From JBELHR01 sp049606855 (GTDB lineage: Bacteria; Bacteroidota; Bacteroidia; Flavobacteriales; Flavobacteriaceae), in assembly GCA_049606855.1 (NCBI GenBank), contig JBMYVY010000011.1, positions 7,089 to 71,088 on the forward strand: DNA of 64,000 nt, given 5' to 3'. This document shows, one piece after another, positions 9,061-16,819 of this stretch. How positions within the stretch are numbered: position 1 is the first letter of the stretch; every line of letters begins with the position of its first letter. The notes beneath the pieces were generated by a model, which worked only from the letters and a program-made list of their open reading frames with translations, made no database searches and had not been told where the DNA came from. The position numbers and the translations under genes are program-made.

Positions 9061-9765
9061 ATGAAAATCGCCTTATTAGGATACGGAAGAATGGGTCAAA
9101 CCATAGAGCGATTAGCTGCTGAACGAGGACATCAAATTGTTTTGAGGGTGGACCCAAGTCACGATAGTATCGCTCAGTTGCACTTGGCTGATATTGCCAT
9201 TGATTTCAGTATTCCAGATGTAGCCTTTGACCATATTACTGCCTGTTTCGAGCAAGGTGTTCCAGTGGTTTCAGGAACAACAGGTTGGCTGGATCGCTAT
9301 GATGAGGCCTGTAAAATCTGTATAGAAAAAGACGGTGCATTTATCTACGGCTCAAACTTTTCTTTGGGAGTGAATTTATTTTTTGAATTGAATAAAAAAC
9401 TAGCGGAATTGATGAAACCTTTTGACCACTATCAGGTGGGCATGACAGAGATTCATCATACCAAAAAACTGGATGCCCCATCAGGCACAGCAATTTCACT
9501 TGCAGAACATTTAAAAGAGGCTGAAATAATAAAAAATTGGACTATAGAAGATAGCAACTCGGATCAAGTCCTAAAAATAGAAGTAGAACGCACGGAAGAT
9601 GTTCCTGGTACGCATAGCGTCAGTTATAATTCTAGCGTTGACGAATTATACATCAAACATACCGCACACAATCGCGAAGGTTTTGCCCTTGGTGCTATCA
9701 TAGCCGCTGAATGGCTGCAAGATAAGCAAGGAATATACAGCATGCGCGATGTGCTAAACTTATAA
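9061..9765 (+). CDS. dapB: 4-hydroxy-tetrahydrodipicolinate reductase
   Basis: DapB reduces 4-hydroxy-tetrahydrodipicolinate with NAD(P)H on the path to meso-diaminopimelate (peptidoglycan) and lysine. The Rossmann motif LGYGRMGQ lies at residues ~5-12. SGTTGW follows the cofactor site, and the catalytic/substrate motif HHTKKLDAPSGTA is at about residue 136. At 234 residues it is shorter than the ~270-residue proteobacterial enzyme, which is usual in Bacteroidota. It starts directly after the previous stop and is followed after 10 bp by the signal peptidase gene. Confidence 0.95.
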   Translation: MKIALLGYGRMGQTIERLAAERGHQIVLRVDPSHDSIAQLHLADIAIDFSIPDVAFDHITACFEQGVPVVSGTTGWLDRYDEACKICIEKDGAFIYGSNFSLGVNLFFELNKKLAELMKPFDHYQVGMTEIHHTKKLDAPSGTAISLAEHLKEAEIIKNWTIEDSNSDQVLKIEVERTEDVPGTHSVSYNSSVDELYIKHTAHNREGFALGAIIAAEWLQDKQGIYSMRDVLNL

Positions 9766-9775
9766 AATAGATCTT

Positions 9776-11305
9776 ATGACCTCATTACAATGGATTTACT
9801 TCATATTAATTATTCAAGTAATTCACTTTTTAGGAACCTATAAATTATATCAAAGAGCAGGCAGAAAAGCTTGGGAAGCTATCGTTCCATTTTACAATGC
9901 AGTGGTATTAATGAAAATTATTAACCGCCCTTCTTGGTGGTTGATTTTGTTAATGATTCCAGTTGTAAATCTTTTAATGTTTCCAGTTATCTGGGTCGAG
10001 ACTGCAAGAAGTTTCGGTCATAATTCAACTAAAGACACCTGGATAGCAATCCTGTCTTTGGGGTTTTATAACTTTTATTTGAGCTATTTTACAGCATCAA
10101 AATACAAAGAAAAAAGAAGCTTAAACCCGGGAACGGAAGTGGGCGAATGGATCAGTTCCATTGTATTTGCAATTGTCGCAGCGACGATTGTTCACACCTA
10201 TTTCTTTCAACCATTTACAATCCCAACTTCCTCTTTGGAGAAATCTTTGTTGATTGGAGATTATTTATTTGTCAGTAAGATTCATTATGGAGCAAGGACA
10301 CCAATGACTCCAATAGCTGCTCCTATGTTTCACGATACTTTACCTCTTATCAAAACCCGATCTTATTTAAAGAAACCTCAGCTTCCATATTTTAGAATCC
10401 CAGGATTTGAAAAAATTGAACGCAATGATATCGTGGTTTTTAATTGGCCTGCAGATACCGTTGAGCAATTTTATAGAAGACCGGAATACAAAGTAATCAA
10501 ACCGGTTGATAAAAAATCAAACTATGTCAAACGCGCTGTTGGTATCCCTGGAGACTCCCTTGAGGTAAGAGACGGATATGTTTTTATTAATGGTAAACAA
10601 AACCAACTTCCAAATCGATCTAAACTTCAGTTCTATTACGAAATAGACACAGACGGTCAACAACTGAGTCCATATGCGATCAGGAATCGTTATCACGTTC
10701 GAGAGGGAGGAACTTCAAATGGTAAGTACATTCTTAATTTAGACGATGAAAATTTAGCGCTAGTCGAAGAGAATCCACTGGTTAAATCGGTAAGGAGACG
10801 AATCCAACCCAAAGGTGAAGGTGAAAGTGGTGTATACCCGAACGGAAGCCTAGGCTGGAACAATGATAACTACGGTCCAATTCTAATTCCAGAAGCAGGA
10901 ATGACCGTTCAATTAAACAAGAAGAACATTGCCTTGTACGCAAAAGTTATTGGCGATTATGAGGGACATGACCTTCAAGTAAATAAGGGGCAAGTAAAAA
11001 TCGACGGATCAATTGCTATGGAATATACTTTTGAGCAAGATTATTATTGGATGATGGGAGATAACCGTCAAGCATCAGAAGATTCTCGTTATTGGGGATT
11101 TGTTCCCTTTGATCATGTCGTAGGTAAGCCTGTTTTCATCTTTTTGAGCATCGATGCAAATGGACAAGGAATAAACAAAATCCGCTGGGATCGAGTATTT
11201 ACTACCGTGTCAGGAGAAGGAGAACGTAAATCGTATTTACCTCATTTCTTAATTGCATTAGTGCTTTATTACGGATACACCAAGTACAGAAAACGCAAAA
11301 AGTAA
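9776..11305 (+). CDS. lepB: Signal peptidase I, enlarged form with extra N-terminal membrane domain
   Basis: Type I signal peptidase (S26) cleaves signal peptides at the outer face of the inner membrane. The 509-residue protein first has a multi-spanning DUF5684-like domain (about residues 1-115: WIYFILIIQVIHFLG, WWLILLMIPVVNLLMFPVIW). The anchor helix SSIVFAIVAATIVHTYFF follows, then the catalytic domain. The nucleophile is Ser153 in PTSSLEKSLLIGD, where the family Met is Leu. The general base is Lys252 in YVKRAVGIPGDSLEV. MMGDNRQASEDSRYWGFVP is the C-terminal box. Large insertions lie between catalytic boxes and a final TM segment precedes a basic tail. It overlaps the next gene by one base. 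Confidence 0.94.
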   Translation: MTSLQWIYFILIIQVIHFLGTYKLYQRAGRKAWEAIVPFYNAVVLMKIINRPSWWLILLMIPVVNLLMFPVIWVETARSFGHNSTKDTWIAILSLGFYNFYLSYFTASKYKEKRSLNPGTEVGEWISSIVFAIVAATIVHTYFFQPFTIPTSSLEKSLLIGDYLFVSKIHYGARTPMTPIAAPMFHDTLPLIKTRSYLKKPQLPYFRIPGFEKIERNDIVVFNWPADTVEQFYRRPEYKVIKPVDKKSNYVKRAVGIPGDSLEVRDGYVFINGKQNQLPNRSKLQFYYEIDTDGQQLSPYAIRNRYHVREGGTSNGKYILNLDDENLALVEENPLVKSVRRRIQPKGEGESGVYPNGSLGWNNDNYGPILIPEAGMTVQLNKKNIALYAKVIGDYEGHDLQVNKGQVKIDGSIAMEYTFEQDYYWMMGDNRQASEDSRYWGFVPFDHVVGKPVFIFLSIDANGQGINKIRWDRVFTTVSGEGERKSYLPHFLIALVLYYGYTKYRKRKK

Positions 11306-11901
11306 TGGCTCTATTTTATCCTGCCTACTTCGGAAGCATTAAACAGTATTCTTCGATTCTAAAATCGGATGAATGCAGCTTTGAAGTTTGGGATAATTTT
11401 GAAAAACAAACCTATAGAAATCGGATGTATATCTTGGGACCCAATGGCAAACAAATGTTGGGCATACCAGTACTTCGATCAGGAAAAATGCTCACTCGCG
11501 AGGTTTCAATTGACTATAAAGAGGACTGGGTAGGCCTTCATCAAAAAAGTATGGATACTGCCTATATGAGTTCTCCTTTTTATGAATATTATCGAGATGA
11601 ACTTTTTGATGTACTCAATCAAAAATTTAAATTTTTACAAGACCTTCAAATGGCAAGTCATGAGTTTATCATGCAGGCACTCGATGAGCAAAAGGCCTGG
11701 GCCTCAACGAAGGCATTTTCCACTGATAACAACCCTGGCGACTTTCGAGGTTTAATTCAGGCGAAAAAAGAAAACAATGACGGCATGCTGAGCTATGTTC
11801 AAGTCTTCTCCAATCGATTTGGCTTTGAACCAAATTTAAGCGTTTTGGATCTAATCTTTAACGAAGGTCCCTCCGCACCACGTTACCTTTATGGACTTTA
11901 G
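11305..11901 (+). CDS. WbqC family protein
   Basis: A 198-residue WbqC-like protein. It begins ALFYPAYFGSIKQY and contains QTYRNRMYILGPNGKQMLGIPV, then STDNNPGDF, SYVQVFSNRFGFEPNLSVLDLIFNEGP, the most conserved block of the family. WbqC proteins are often found in O-antigen or glycan clusters and their activity is not settled. Here the gene sits after lepB with a one-base overlap, an arrangement common in Bacteroidota. Its stop overlaps the start of the next gene by 11 bp. Confidence 0.85.
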   Translation: MALFYPAYFGSIKQYSSILKSDECSFEVWDNFEKQTYRNRMYILGPNGKQMLGIPVLRSGKMLTREVSIDYKEDWVGLHQKSMDTAYMSSPFYEYYRDELFDVLNQKFKFLQDLQMASHEFIMQALDEQKAWASTKAFSTDNNPGDFRGLIQAKKENNDGMLSYVQVFSNRFGFEPNLSVLDLIFNEGPSAPRYLYGL

Positions 11902-12196
11902 TATTATACACTATAGCATGCATTTTTTATTGCCTGGGGCAATAGCATATCTTTATAGTCCAAAGCATTGGCTGAAAAATTATTTAATTCTATTGGCAAC
12001 CATGTTTGTGGATTTGGACCACCTACTTGCCAGTCCCCTATTCGATGCAAATCGTTGCAGTATTGGATTTCATCCATTACATGATTATTGGGCAATTCTA
12101 CTCTATATCATTTTACTTTTCCCAACAAAAACAAGAATAATCGGTATTGGACTTGTATTACATATGGTCACCGACTATTTGGATTGCTATTTCTAG
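11891..12196 (+). CDS. DUF6122-like small membrane protein
   Basis: A 101-residue protein with three predicted membrane segments (HFLLPGAIAYLY; NYLILLATMFVDLDHLLA; WAILLYIILLF). It has the conserved-looking run FDANRCSIGFHPLHDYW and a C-terminal HMVTDYLDC. The acidic/His clusters VDLDHL and HPLHDY within membrane helices resemble small metal-dependent hydrolase-like membrane proteins, but this is inference. The start overlaps the wbqC end by 11 bp. Function unknown. Confidence 0.7.
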   Translation: MDFSIIHYSMHFLLPGAIAYLYSPKHWLKNYLILLATMFVDLDHLLASPLFDANRCSIGFHPLHDYWAILLYIILLFPTKTRIIGIGLVLHMVTDYLDCYF

Positions 12197-12232
12197 CTGA
12201 CTTTCATCATGTTTTAAGTCTTGAATGCTTCG

Positions 12233-12240
12233 TAATTTTA
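12233..12240 (+). promoter_or_regulatory. Probable -7 element of the RIC gene
   Basis: TAATTTTA inside GCTTCGTAATTTTAC, 17 bp before the ATG. The same 15 bases occur before the FKBP gene (18569-18583). Confidence 0.45.
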
Positions 12241-12257
12241 CCCCAAACTAAACAATT

Positions 12258-12953
12258 ATGGAGCAACTAGAACACATGACACTAGCTGAACTTCTAATCA
12301 AACACCCATCATTGGCACTAACATGTAATGATTTTTCTATAGACTATATCCATTATTATGATTGGTCTTTAGAAGAACTCTGTGCCCATCGCCCAGATAT
12401 CGATTGCATACTTTTAAAAAGAGCGATAGAAGTTGATGCCCTTAGTAAAGACCTCAATTTGCCAGGAGTGGAGGAATGGCCTTTTGATTTCGTTGTACAA
12501 TTCGTTGAAAATGTACATCACAATTATTTAAAAAAACAACTGCCTATTTTGACCAAGCAAGGGGCTAGAGAATATAAAAATTTGATTAAAACACATCCTG
12601 AATTAATCAGTTTTAAGGAAACCTTTAATCAATTAGGGACACGGTTACTTCGAAAAATACATCGCGAACAACGCATCTTGTTCCCAGCATTACTTGAATT
12701 GAGTATCGATGGTAAAATCGAAAGTTCCATTGGAGAAATAAGTTCCCCTATATCGGTAATTCAGCAGGATCATAAATACCTCTCAGGATTGTTAATGTCT
12801 CTTGAAAAAGTCATGAAAAACCATGAAAAAAGCGCGCTAAACTTTGCCCTAAAACTCAAATTATTTATCCATTATCTCAAGCAACACATGGCACTTGAGA
12901 ATCATTTTCTGTTTCCAAAAGCTTTAGAATTACAGAAAAAAATTAATCAATAG
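12258..12953 (+). CDS. Hemerythrin-domain protein, RIC/ScdA/YtfE-like (iron-sulfur cluster repair)
   Basis: RIC proteins carry a di-iron centre and help restore Fe-S clusters after nitrosative or oxidative stress. The 231-residue protein has a short N-terminal DUF542-like domain (MTLAELLIKHPSLALTCNDF; LEELC) and a four-helix hemerythrin domain. Its iron ligands are seen as NVHHNYL (~95), LRKIHREQRILFPAL (~135), VIQQDHKYL (~172) and YLKQHMALENHFLFP (~215). The paired-Cys CCGG motif of classical ScdA_N is absent; single Cys residues are scattered instead. It has its own promoter and its 3' end overlaps the convergent Lrp gene by 11 bp. Confidence 0.8.
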   Translation: MEQLEHMTLAELLIKHPSLALTCNDFSIDYIHYYDWSLEELCAHRPDIDCILLKRAIEVDALSKDLNLPGVEEWPFDFVVQFVENVHHNYLKKQLPILTKQGAREYKNLIKTHPELISFKETFNQLGTRLLRKIHREQRILFPALLELSIDGKIESSIGEISSPISVIQQDHKYLSGLLMSLEKVMKNHEKSALNFALKLKLFIHYLKQHMALENHFLFPKALELQKKINQ

Positions 12954-13407
12954 CTAGGGGGCTTTGATCCTTAATTTCTGCCATCACAAAAGAAGAATGT
13001 ACTGTGGCAACATTGGGAATTCGAGCTAAGGTTTTGACAATAAAATCTTGATAAGCCTCCATGTTTTCAATTCGAATTTGAAGCAAATAATCGTAGTTTC
13101 CTGCCACGTGATAGCAGCTTACGATGACATCGATATCTTTTACCGCCTTTTGGAAACGCAAAATAAACTCTTCTGAATGATCTCGTAAGGAAACCTGACA
13201 GAAGGCCAATAAATCCAGACCTAATTTTTTGGGATCACAAACCGCTTTGTAGGATTTAATATAGCCTTGCTTCTCAAGTCGCTTGACCCGCTCAAAAGTA
13301 GGGCTCGCAGAGAGTCCAACCTCAAGCGCTAAGGCCTTATTACTCATTCGTGCATCCACTTGAAGAAGACTGAGTATCTTTTTGTCTATATCATCTAGGC
13401 CCTTCAT
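12943..13407 (-). CDS. Lrp/AsnC family transcriptional regulator
   Basis: A 154-residue Lrp-type regulator. The N-terminal HTH reads LDDIDKKILSLLQVDARMSNKALALEVGLSAS in two blocks, followed by a C-terminal RAM/effector domain (CYHVAGNYDYLLQIR, FIVKTLARIPNVATVHSS). Such proteins respond to amino acids and act as octameric discs. The start is placed at the ATG at 13407 (KGLDDIDKK). The frame extends 8 codons further to a TTG, but that would overlap the upstream S9 peptidase. The stop of that peptidase lies 2 bp upstream, so the two genes are probably co-transcribed. Confidence 0.9.
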   Translation of the reverse strand: MKGLDDIDKKILSLLQVDARMSNKALALEVGLSASPTFERVKRLEKQGYIKSYKAVCDPKKLGLDLLAFCQVSLRDHSEEFILRFQKAVKDIDVIVSCYHVAGNYDYLLQIRIENMEAYQDFIVKTLARIPNVATVHSSFVMAEIKDQSPLAID

Positions 13408-13408
13408 A

Positions 13409-15424
13409 CTATTCTGATAAATAAGGTTCAAACCATGCCAATGTCGTTACCACTTTTCTAATCAAATTCGAGGGTCTTGAAGCAATTCCATGAGAAGCTT
13501 CTGGGATCTCAACCAAAACCGTTTCTACCTTTCTCAATTTTAAGGCGTGGTATAATTGCTTTGCCTCTGAAGGAGGTGTTCTTAAGTCATTCATTCCAAC
13601 CATAACCATCGTTGGGGTGTTTATTTGATCTACTATGGAGATTGGAGAAAACTTCCAATAGTGCATCGGATTTTCCCAAGGTTGCCCATCGTATCGAGAA
13701 TTTGCATAGCCGTAATAATTATCAGCCACTAAGGTTTTTGAAATCCAATTGACCACAGGCTTAACAACAACAGCCGCCTCAAATCGATCTGATTTACCTA
13801 CCATCCAAGCTGACATCAAACCACCAGCCGAACCTCCAGTAACAAATAACTGATCCTCATGAGCTATGTTGTTTTGAATTAAATAATCTACTCCATCCAT
13901 TACATCGTCATAATCCTCTCCGGGGTAATTTCGGTATAATTTATTACCAAATTCTTCTCCATAAGAATTCGATCCTCTGGCATTGGGGTAAAACACAATA
14001 TAACCCTGAGCCGCATAGAGCTGCATTTCAATCGAAAAACGTGCTCCATAATTTAAAATTGGTCCTCCGTGATTCTCTACTAGTAGCGGATATTTCTTAG
14101 TTGAATCGTAGTTTGGAGGATAGACCACCCATCCTTGCAAGGCTAAACTATCAACACTTGAAGCGTAATTAATTTCTTCCACTTTACCCAAAGTCCTGTG
14201 CGCAAAGAAATCCTCATTAAAATCAGAATAAACTTCTTGCTTTCCCTTTTTATATACGGCTAATCTCGAGGGACGATCTGCTGACACCAGGGTATAGGCA
14301 TATAATCCATTTGAATTCACTGAAAAGGATCCTGATGCATAGGGCCTTCCTAAGGTTGTTCCTCCAACTCGGCCGAATAAAGGCTGTACTTTTGCATTTA
14401 GGTCCACCGTAGCGACCTTAGAATCTCCTTTATCGTCATAGCTAAATGAAATCAATTTATTGTTTTGCCAAACTGGTGACTTAACAGTACGATCAAGGCT
14501 TTGGGTCAAAACCCTCTTATTTGATCCGTCAGCATTCATAATCCAAAGTTTTGTTACTTGATAGGCCTCTGACTTATCTTCATAGGACAGGTAAGCAATG
14601 TGTTTACCGTCTGGCGAGAAAATAGCATTTCTATCGGGACCTTGATTATCTGTCAGGGCAACAATATCCTTAGTCTCAATAGTTACTTTATAGACTTCTG
14701 AATTTCTAAAGTCATAGGCAGCATCTTCTTTTATATTAGAATTGACCAACATAATTTTCCCATCTGGGCTCCAACTAAGTGGCCCTCTGAAATCATAATT
14801 TCCTGAGGTAATTTGTCTTGACTCTCCTCCTAAAATTGGACTGACAAAAACGTGAGTAAATCCAGGAGTGATATAACCCCTTCCATCAGCCTCATGCTTT
14901 AAACGATCCGTTACTCTTGGAGCGGCGGCCCATTTTGCTCCCTTGGGCTTTTTCGGCATTTTACCAAAACTGGGAGATGCGGCATCCACTTTCATGGTAT
15001 AAGCGACATAATTTCCATCTGGAGAAACCGATAAACTGCCTGGGCTTTTTTCCAATTGGCTCACGCGCGCAAATTTGTCTTCCCCCCACCAATACACAAA
15101 GATTTCACTTCCCTCATTAGTAGAGGATACAAAAACAATCTTATCTCCTTTTTTAGTCCAATGTGCACTGTATTCATTTGTTGAATTAGAAGTCAGCTTA
15201 TAGTGCTCGCTAGCTTTGATGTCATAAACCCATAAGTTACCTACAGTTCTATCCTTCATAATATCAAAGTTCATTTTTCTATACACTACTTTCTCTCCAT
15301 CTGGAGAAATTTGAGGATCTTGAACATAACTCAGATCAAACATATCCAAATAATCAAAGGAAGGTTGCTGCGCTTGTAAAGCAGCTAAGGCAAATAAAAA
15401 GAAAGCAAAAAATTTAGTTTTCAT
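13409..15424 (-). CDS. S9 family peptidase (prolyl oligopeptidase / acylaminoacyl peptidase type), secreted
   Basis: A serine peptidase with a signal peptide (KTKFFAFFLFALAALQAQ) and an N-terminal beta-propeller of WD/PD40-like repeats. The repeats include SPDGEKVVYR, SPDGNYVAYT, SPDGKIMLVN and SPDGKHIAYLS. The C-terminal alpha/beta-hydrolase domain has Ser in VTGGSAGGLMSAW (about residue 530), Asp in MNDLRTPPSEA and His in EASHGIASRP. Length ~671 is normal for S9C. The ATG at 15424 is preferred; longer frames start at 15433 (ATG) or 15442 (TTG), but the TTG is part of the -7 promoter box. It is likely periplasmic and degrades oligopeptides. Confidence 0.92.
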   Translation of the reverse strand: MKTKFFAFFLFALAALQAQQPSFDYLDMFDLSYVQDPQISPDGEKVVYRKMNFDIMKDRTVGNLWVYDIKASEHYKLTSNSTNEYSAHWTKKGDKIVFVSSTNEGSEIFVYWWGEDKFARVSQLEKSPGSLSVSPDGNYVAYTMKVDAASPSFGKMPKKPKGAKWAAAPRVTDRLKHEADGRGYITPGFTHVFVSPILGGESRQITSGNYDFRGPLSWSPDGKIMLVNSNIKEDAAYDFRNSEVYKVTIETKDIVALTDNQGPDRNAIFSPDGKHIAYLSYEDKSEAYQVTKLWIMNADGSNKRVLTQSLDRTVKSPVWQNNKLISFSYDDKGDSKVATVDLNAKVQPLFGRVGGTTLGRPYASGSFSVNSNGLYAYTLVSADRPSRLAVYKKGKQEVYSDFNEDFFAHRTLGKVEEINYASSVDSLALQGWVVYPPNYDSTKKYPLLVENHGGPILNYGARFSIEMQLYAAQGYIVFYPNARGSNSYGEEFGNKLYRNYPGEDYDDVMDGVDYLIQNNIAHEDQLFVTGGSAGGLMSAWMVGKSDRFEAAVVVKPVVNWISKTLVADNYYGYANSRYDGQPWENPMHYWKFSPISIVDQINTPTMVMVGMNDLRTPPSEAKQLYHALKLRKVETVLVEIPEASHGIASRPSNLIRKVVTTLAWFEPYLSE

Positions 15425-15439
15425 ATAAGTCATTTTAAT

Positions 15440-15447
15440 CAAATTTA
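15440..15447 (-). promoter_or_regulatory. -7 promoter element of the S9 peptidase gene
   Basis: Read on the minus strand the bases are TAAATTTG, a perfect TAnnTTTG. It overlaps the last codon and stop of the upstream gntP gene and excludes the TTG at 15442 as the peptidase start. Confidence 0.55.
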
Positions 15448-16779
15448 CACTAATTCAAACAAACTCAAAATTAGTACACAAGTCAATCCGCATAGGGCTA
15501 AAATTGTCGTCATCATCGTCCAAGATTGAAAGGTTTGCTTTTCGTTTAAACCCAGGTAATTGCTCACTAACCAGAACCCGCTGTCATTTACATGAGAAAG
15601 TATTGAGGCTCCTGAAGCTATCGCTATTACTAAAAGTGCCCCATGAAAGGGACTGTAATCCATAATTAGGGGAGCAATGATACTGGCAGCGGTAATCATC
15701 GCAACAGTCGCTGATCCTTGCAAAATCCTCACCAATGCCGCCAAAACAAAACCCAGAATAAGTATTGGAATTCCTAGTTGAGCAAAATAATTTGCGAGCA
15801 TTTCTCCAGCTCCAGTATTGACGAGCATCTGCTTAAAGACCCCACCTGCCCCAGTGAGTAATATTATCAATCCGGCCGGGCCAAAGGAGGCTCTTGATAT
15901 GTTCAATAAATTCTTCGAACTGTTGTTTTGTCGAATACCCAAAGTATACCAAGCGATCAGATTGGCTATGATCAGAGCGGTAAAAGGATGCCCCAAAAGA
16001 TCTACGGTATACAAGAATGACGGGCTCCAAATAGATCGATCTAGCGATACGGTTGTTTGTAAAACAATAAGAACAATTGGAACAGCAATTATGGCAAATA
16101 ATAGCCCCACAGGAGGTATTTCTTGATCCGTATTTGTTTCAAATACTTCTTTAGGAGCAGCAACTTGAATTCTTTTGGAAATAAACTTACCGAATAGCGG
16201 TCCACACACAATGGCTGTTGGAATACTGACAATTCCACCGACGATGATTACCCAGCCTAAATCTGCCTTAAGAATATCCGCTACAGCAACAGGCCCAGGG
16301 GTTGGCGGTATAAAGGTATGCGTAATGGCAAGACCTGCCAGCAATGGAATCGCATAATACAGTATGGATTTAGAAGTTTGCCGTTGTAAAGAGTAAATGA
16401 TAGGAATCAAAATAATAAATGCCACATCAAAAAACACAGGTATTGCAACTATGAAGCCCGTGAGCATTAATGCCCAAGAGGTCTTTCCCGGCCCGAAGAC
16501 TTTTAGGGTATAATTTGCAATAGCTTCTGCTCCACGTGCATTTTCAAGCAAAGCACCAAACATGGCTCCTAGGCCAACTACAGTTGCAACGAACCCCAAA
16601 GTAGATCCCATACCTTCCTTGACTGTATTGAGAATATCGGATGGAGGCATTCCAGTAAAAAGCCCAACGGAAATACTCGCAATAAGCAAACTGATAAATG
16701 CAGGTAGTTTTAATTTCAAAATCAAGACCAAAAGAACCACCAGGCCTCCAAGTACGGCAAACAATAAATTATAATCCAT
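15445..16779 (-). CDS. GntP family gluconate:H+ symporter-type transporter
   Basis: A 444-residue inner-membrane protein with about 12-14 hydrophobic helices. It matches the GntP family in length and motifs: GAMFGALLENARGAEAIANY, IPVFFDVAFIILIPIIY, PPTPGPVAVADILKADLG, LRILQGSATVAMITAASII and the C-terminal HVNDSGFWLVSNYLG. GntP members import gluconate, idonate or related sugar acids with protons. No gluconate kinase or other sugar-acid gene is nearby, so the substrate is unknown. It lies downstream of the ettA terminator and reads towards the S9 peptidase, whose promoter overlaps its stop. Confidence 0.9.
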   Translation of the reverse strand: MDYNLLFAVLGGLVVLLVLILKLKLPAFISLLIASISVGLFTGMPPSDILNTVKEGMGSTLGFVATVVGLGAMFGALLENARGAEAIANYTLKVFGPGKTSWALMLTGFIVAIPVFFDVAFIILIPIIYSLQRQTSKSILYYAIPLLAGLAITHTFIPPTPGPVAVADILKADLGWVIIVGGIVSIPTAIVCGPLFGKFISKRIQVAAPKEVFETNTDQEIPPVGLLFAIIAVPIVLIVLQTTVSLDRSIWSPSFLYTVDLLGHPFTALIIANLIAWYTLGIRQNNSSKNLLNISRASFGPAGLIILLTGAGGVFKQMLVNTGAGEMLANYFAQLGIPILILGFVLAALVRILQGSATVAMITAASIIAPLIMDYSPFHGALLVIAIASGASILSHVNDSGFWLVSNYLGLNEKQTFQSWTMMTTILALCGLTCVLILSLFELV

Positions 16780-16790
16780 TTAACAAGTAT

Positions 16791-16815
16791 AAAAAAAAAG
16801 GACCGAAGTCCTTTT
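16791..16815 (-). terminator. Intrinsic terminator of ettA
   Basis: On the minus strand AAAAGGAC pairs with GTCCTTTT around a TTCG tetraloop, followed by nine T. It begins a few bases after the ettA stop. Confidence 0.85.
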
Positions 16816-16819
16816 CAAA

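Noticed and set aside
12088..12270. 60-residue frame overlapping the DUF6122 gene end and the RIC gene start
   Set aside because: Overlaps two better frames and covers the promoter of the RIC gene; no plausible protein features.
13100..13112. Other CACGTG occurrences (for example 13105, 16533, 58396, 61537) as parS sites
   Set aside because: They lack the flanking symmetry beyond six bases, and hits in unrelated genes are expected by chance.
15818..16126. 102-residue open frame on the plus strand inside gntP
   Set aside because: Antisense shadow of a conserved membrane protein; no start context and no similarity.
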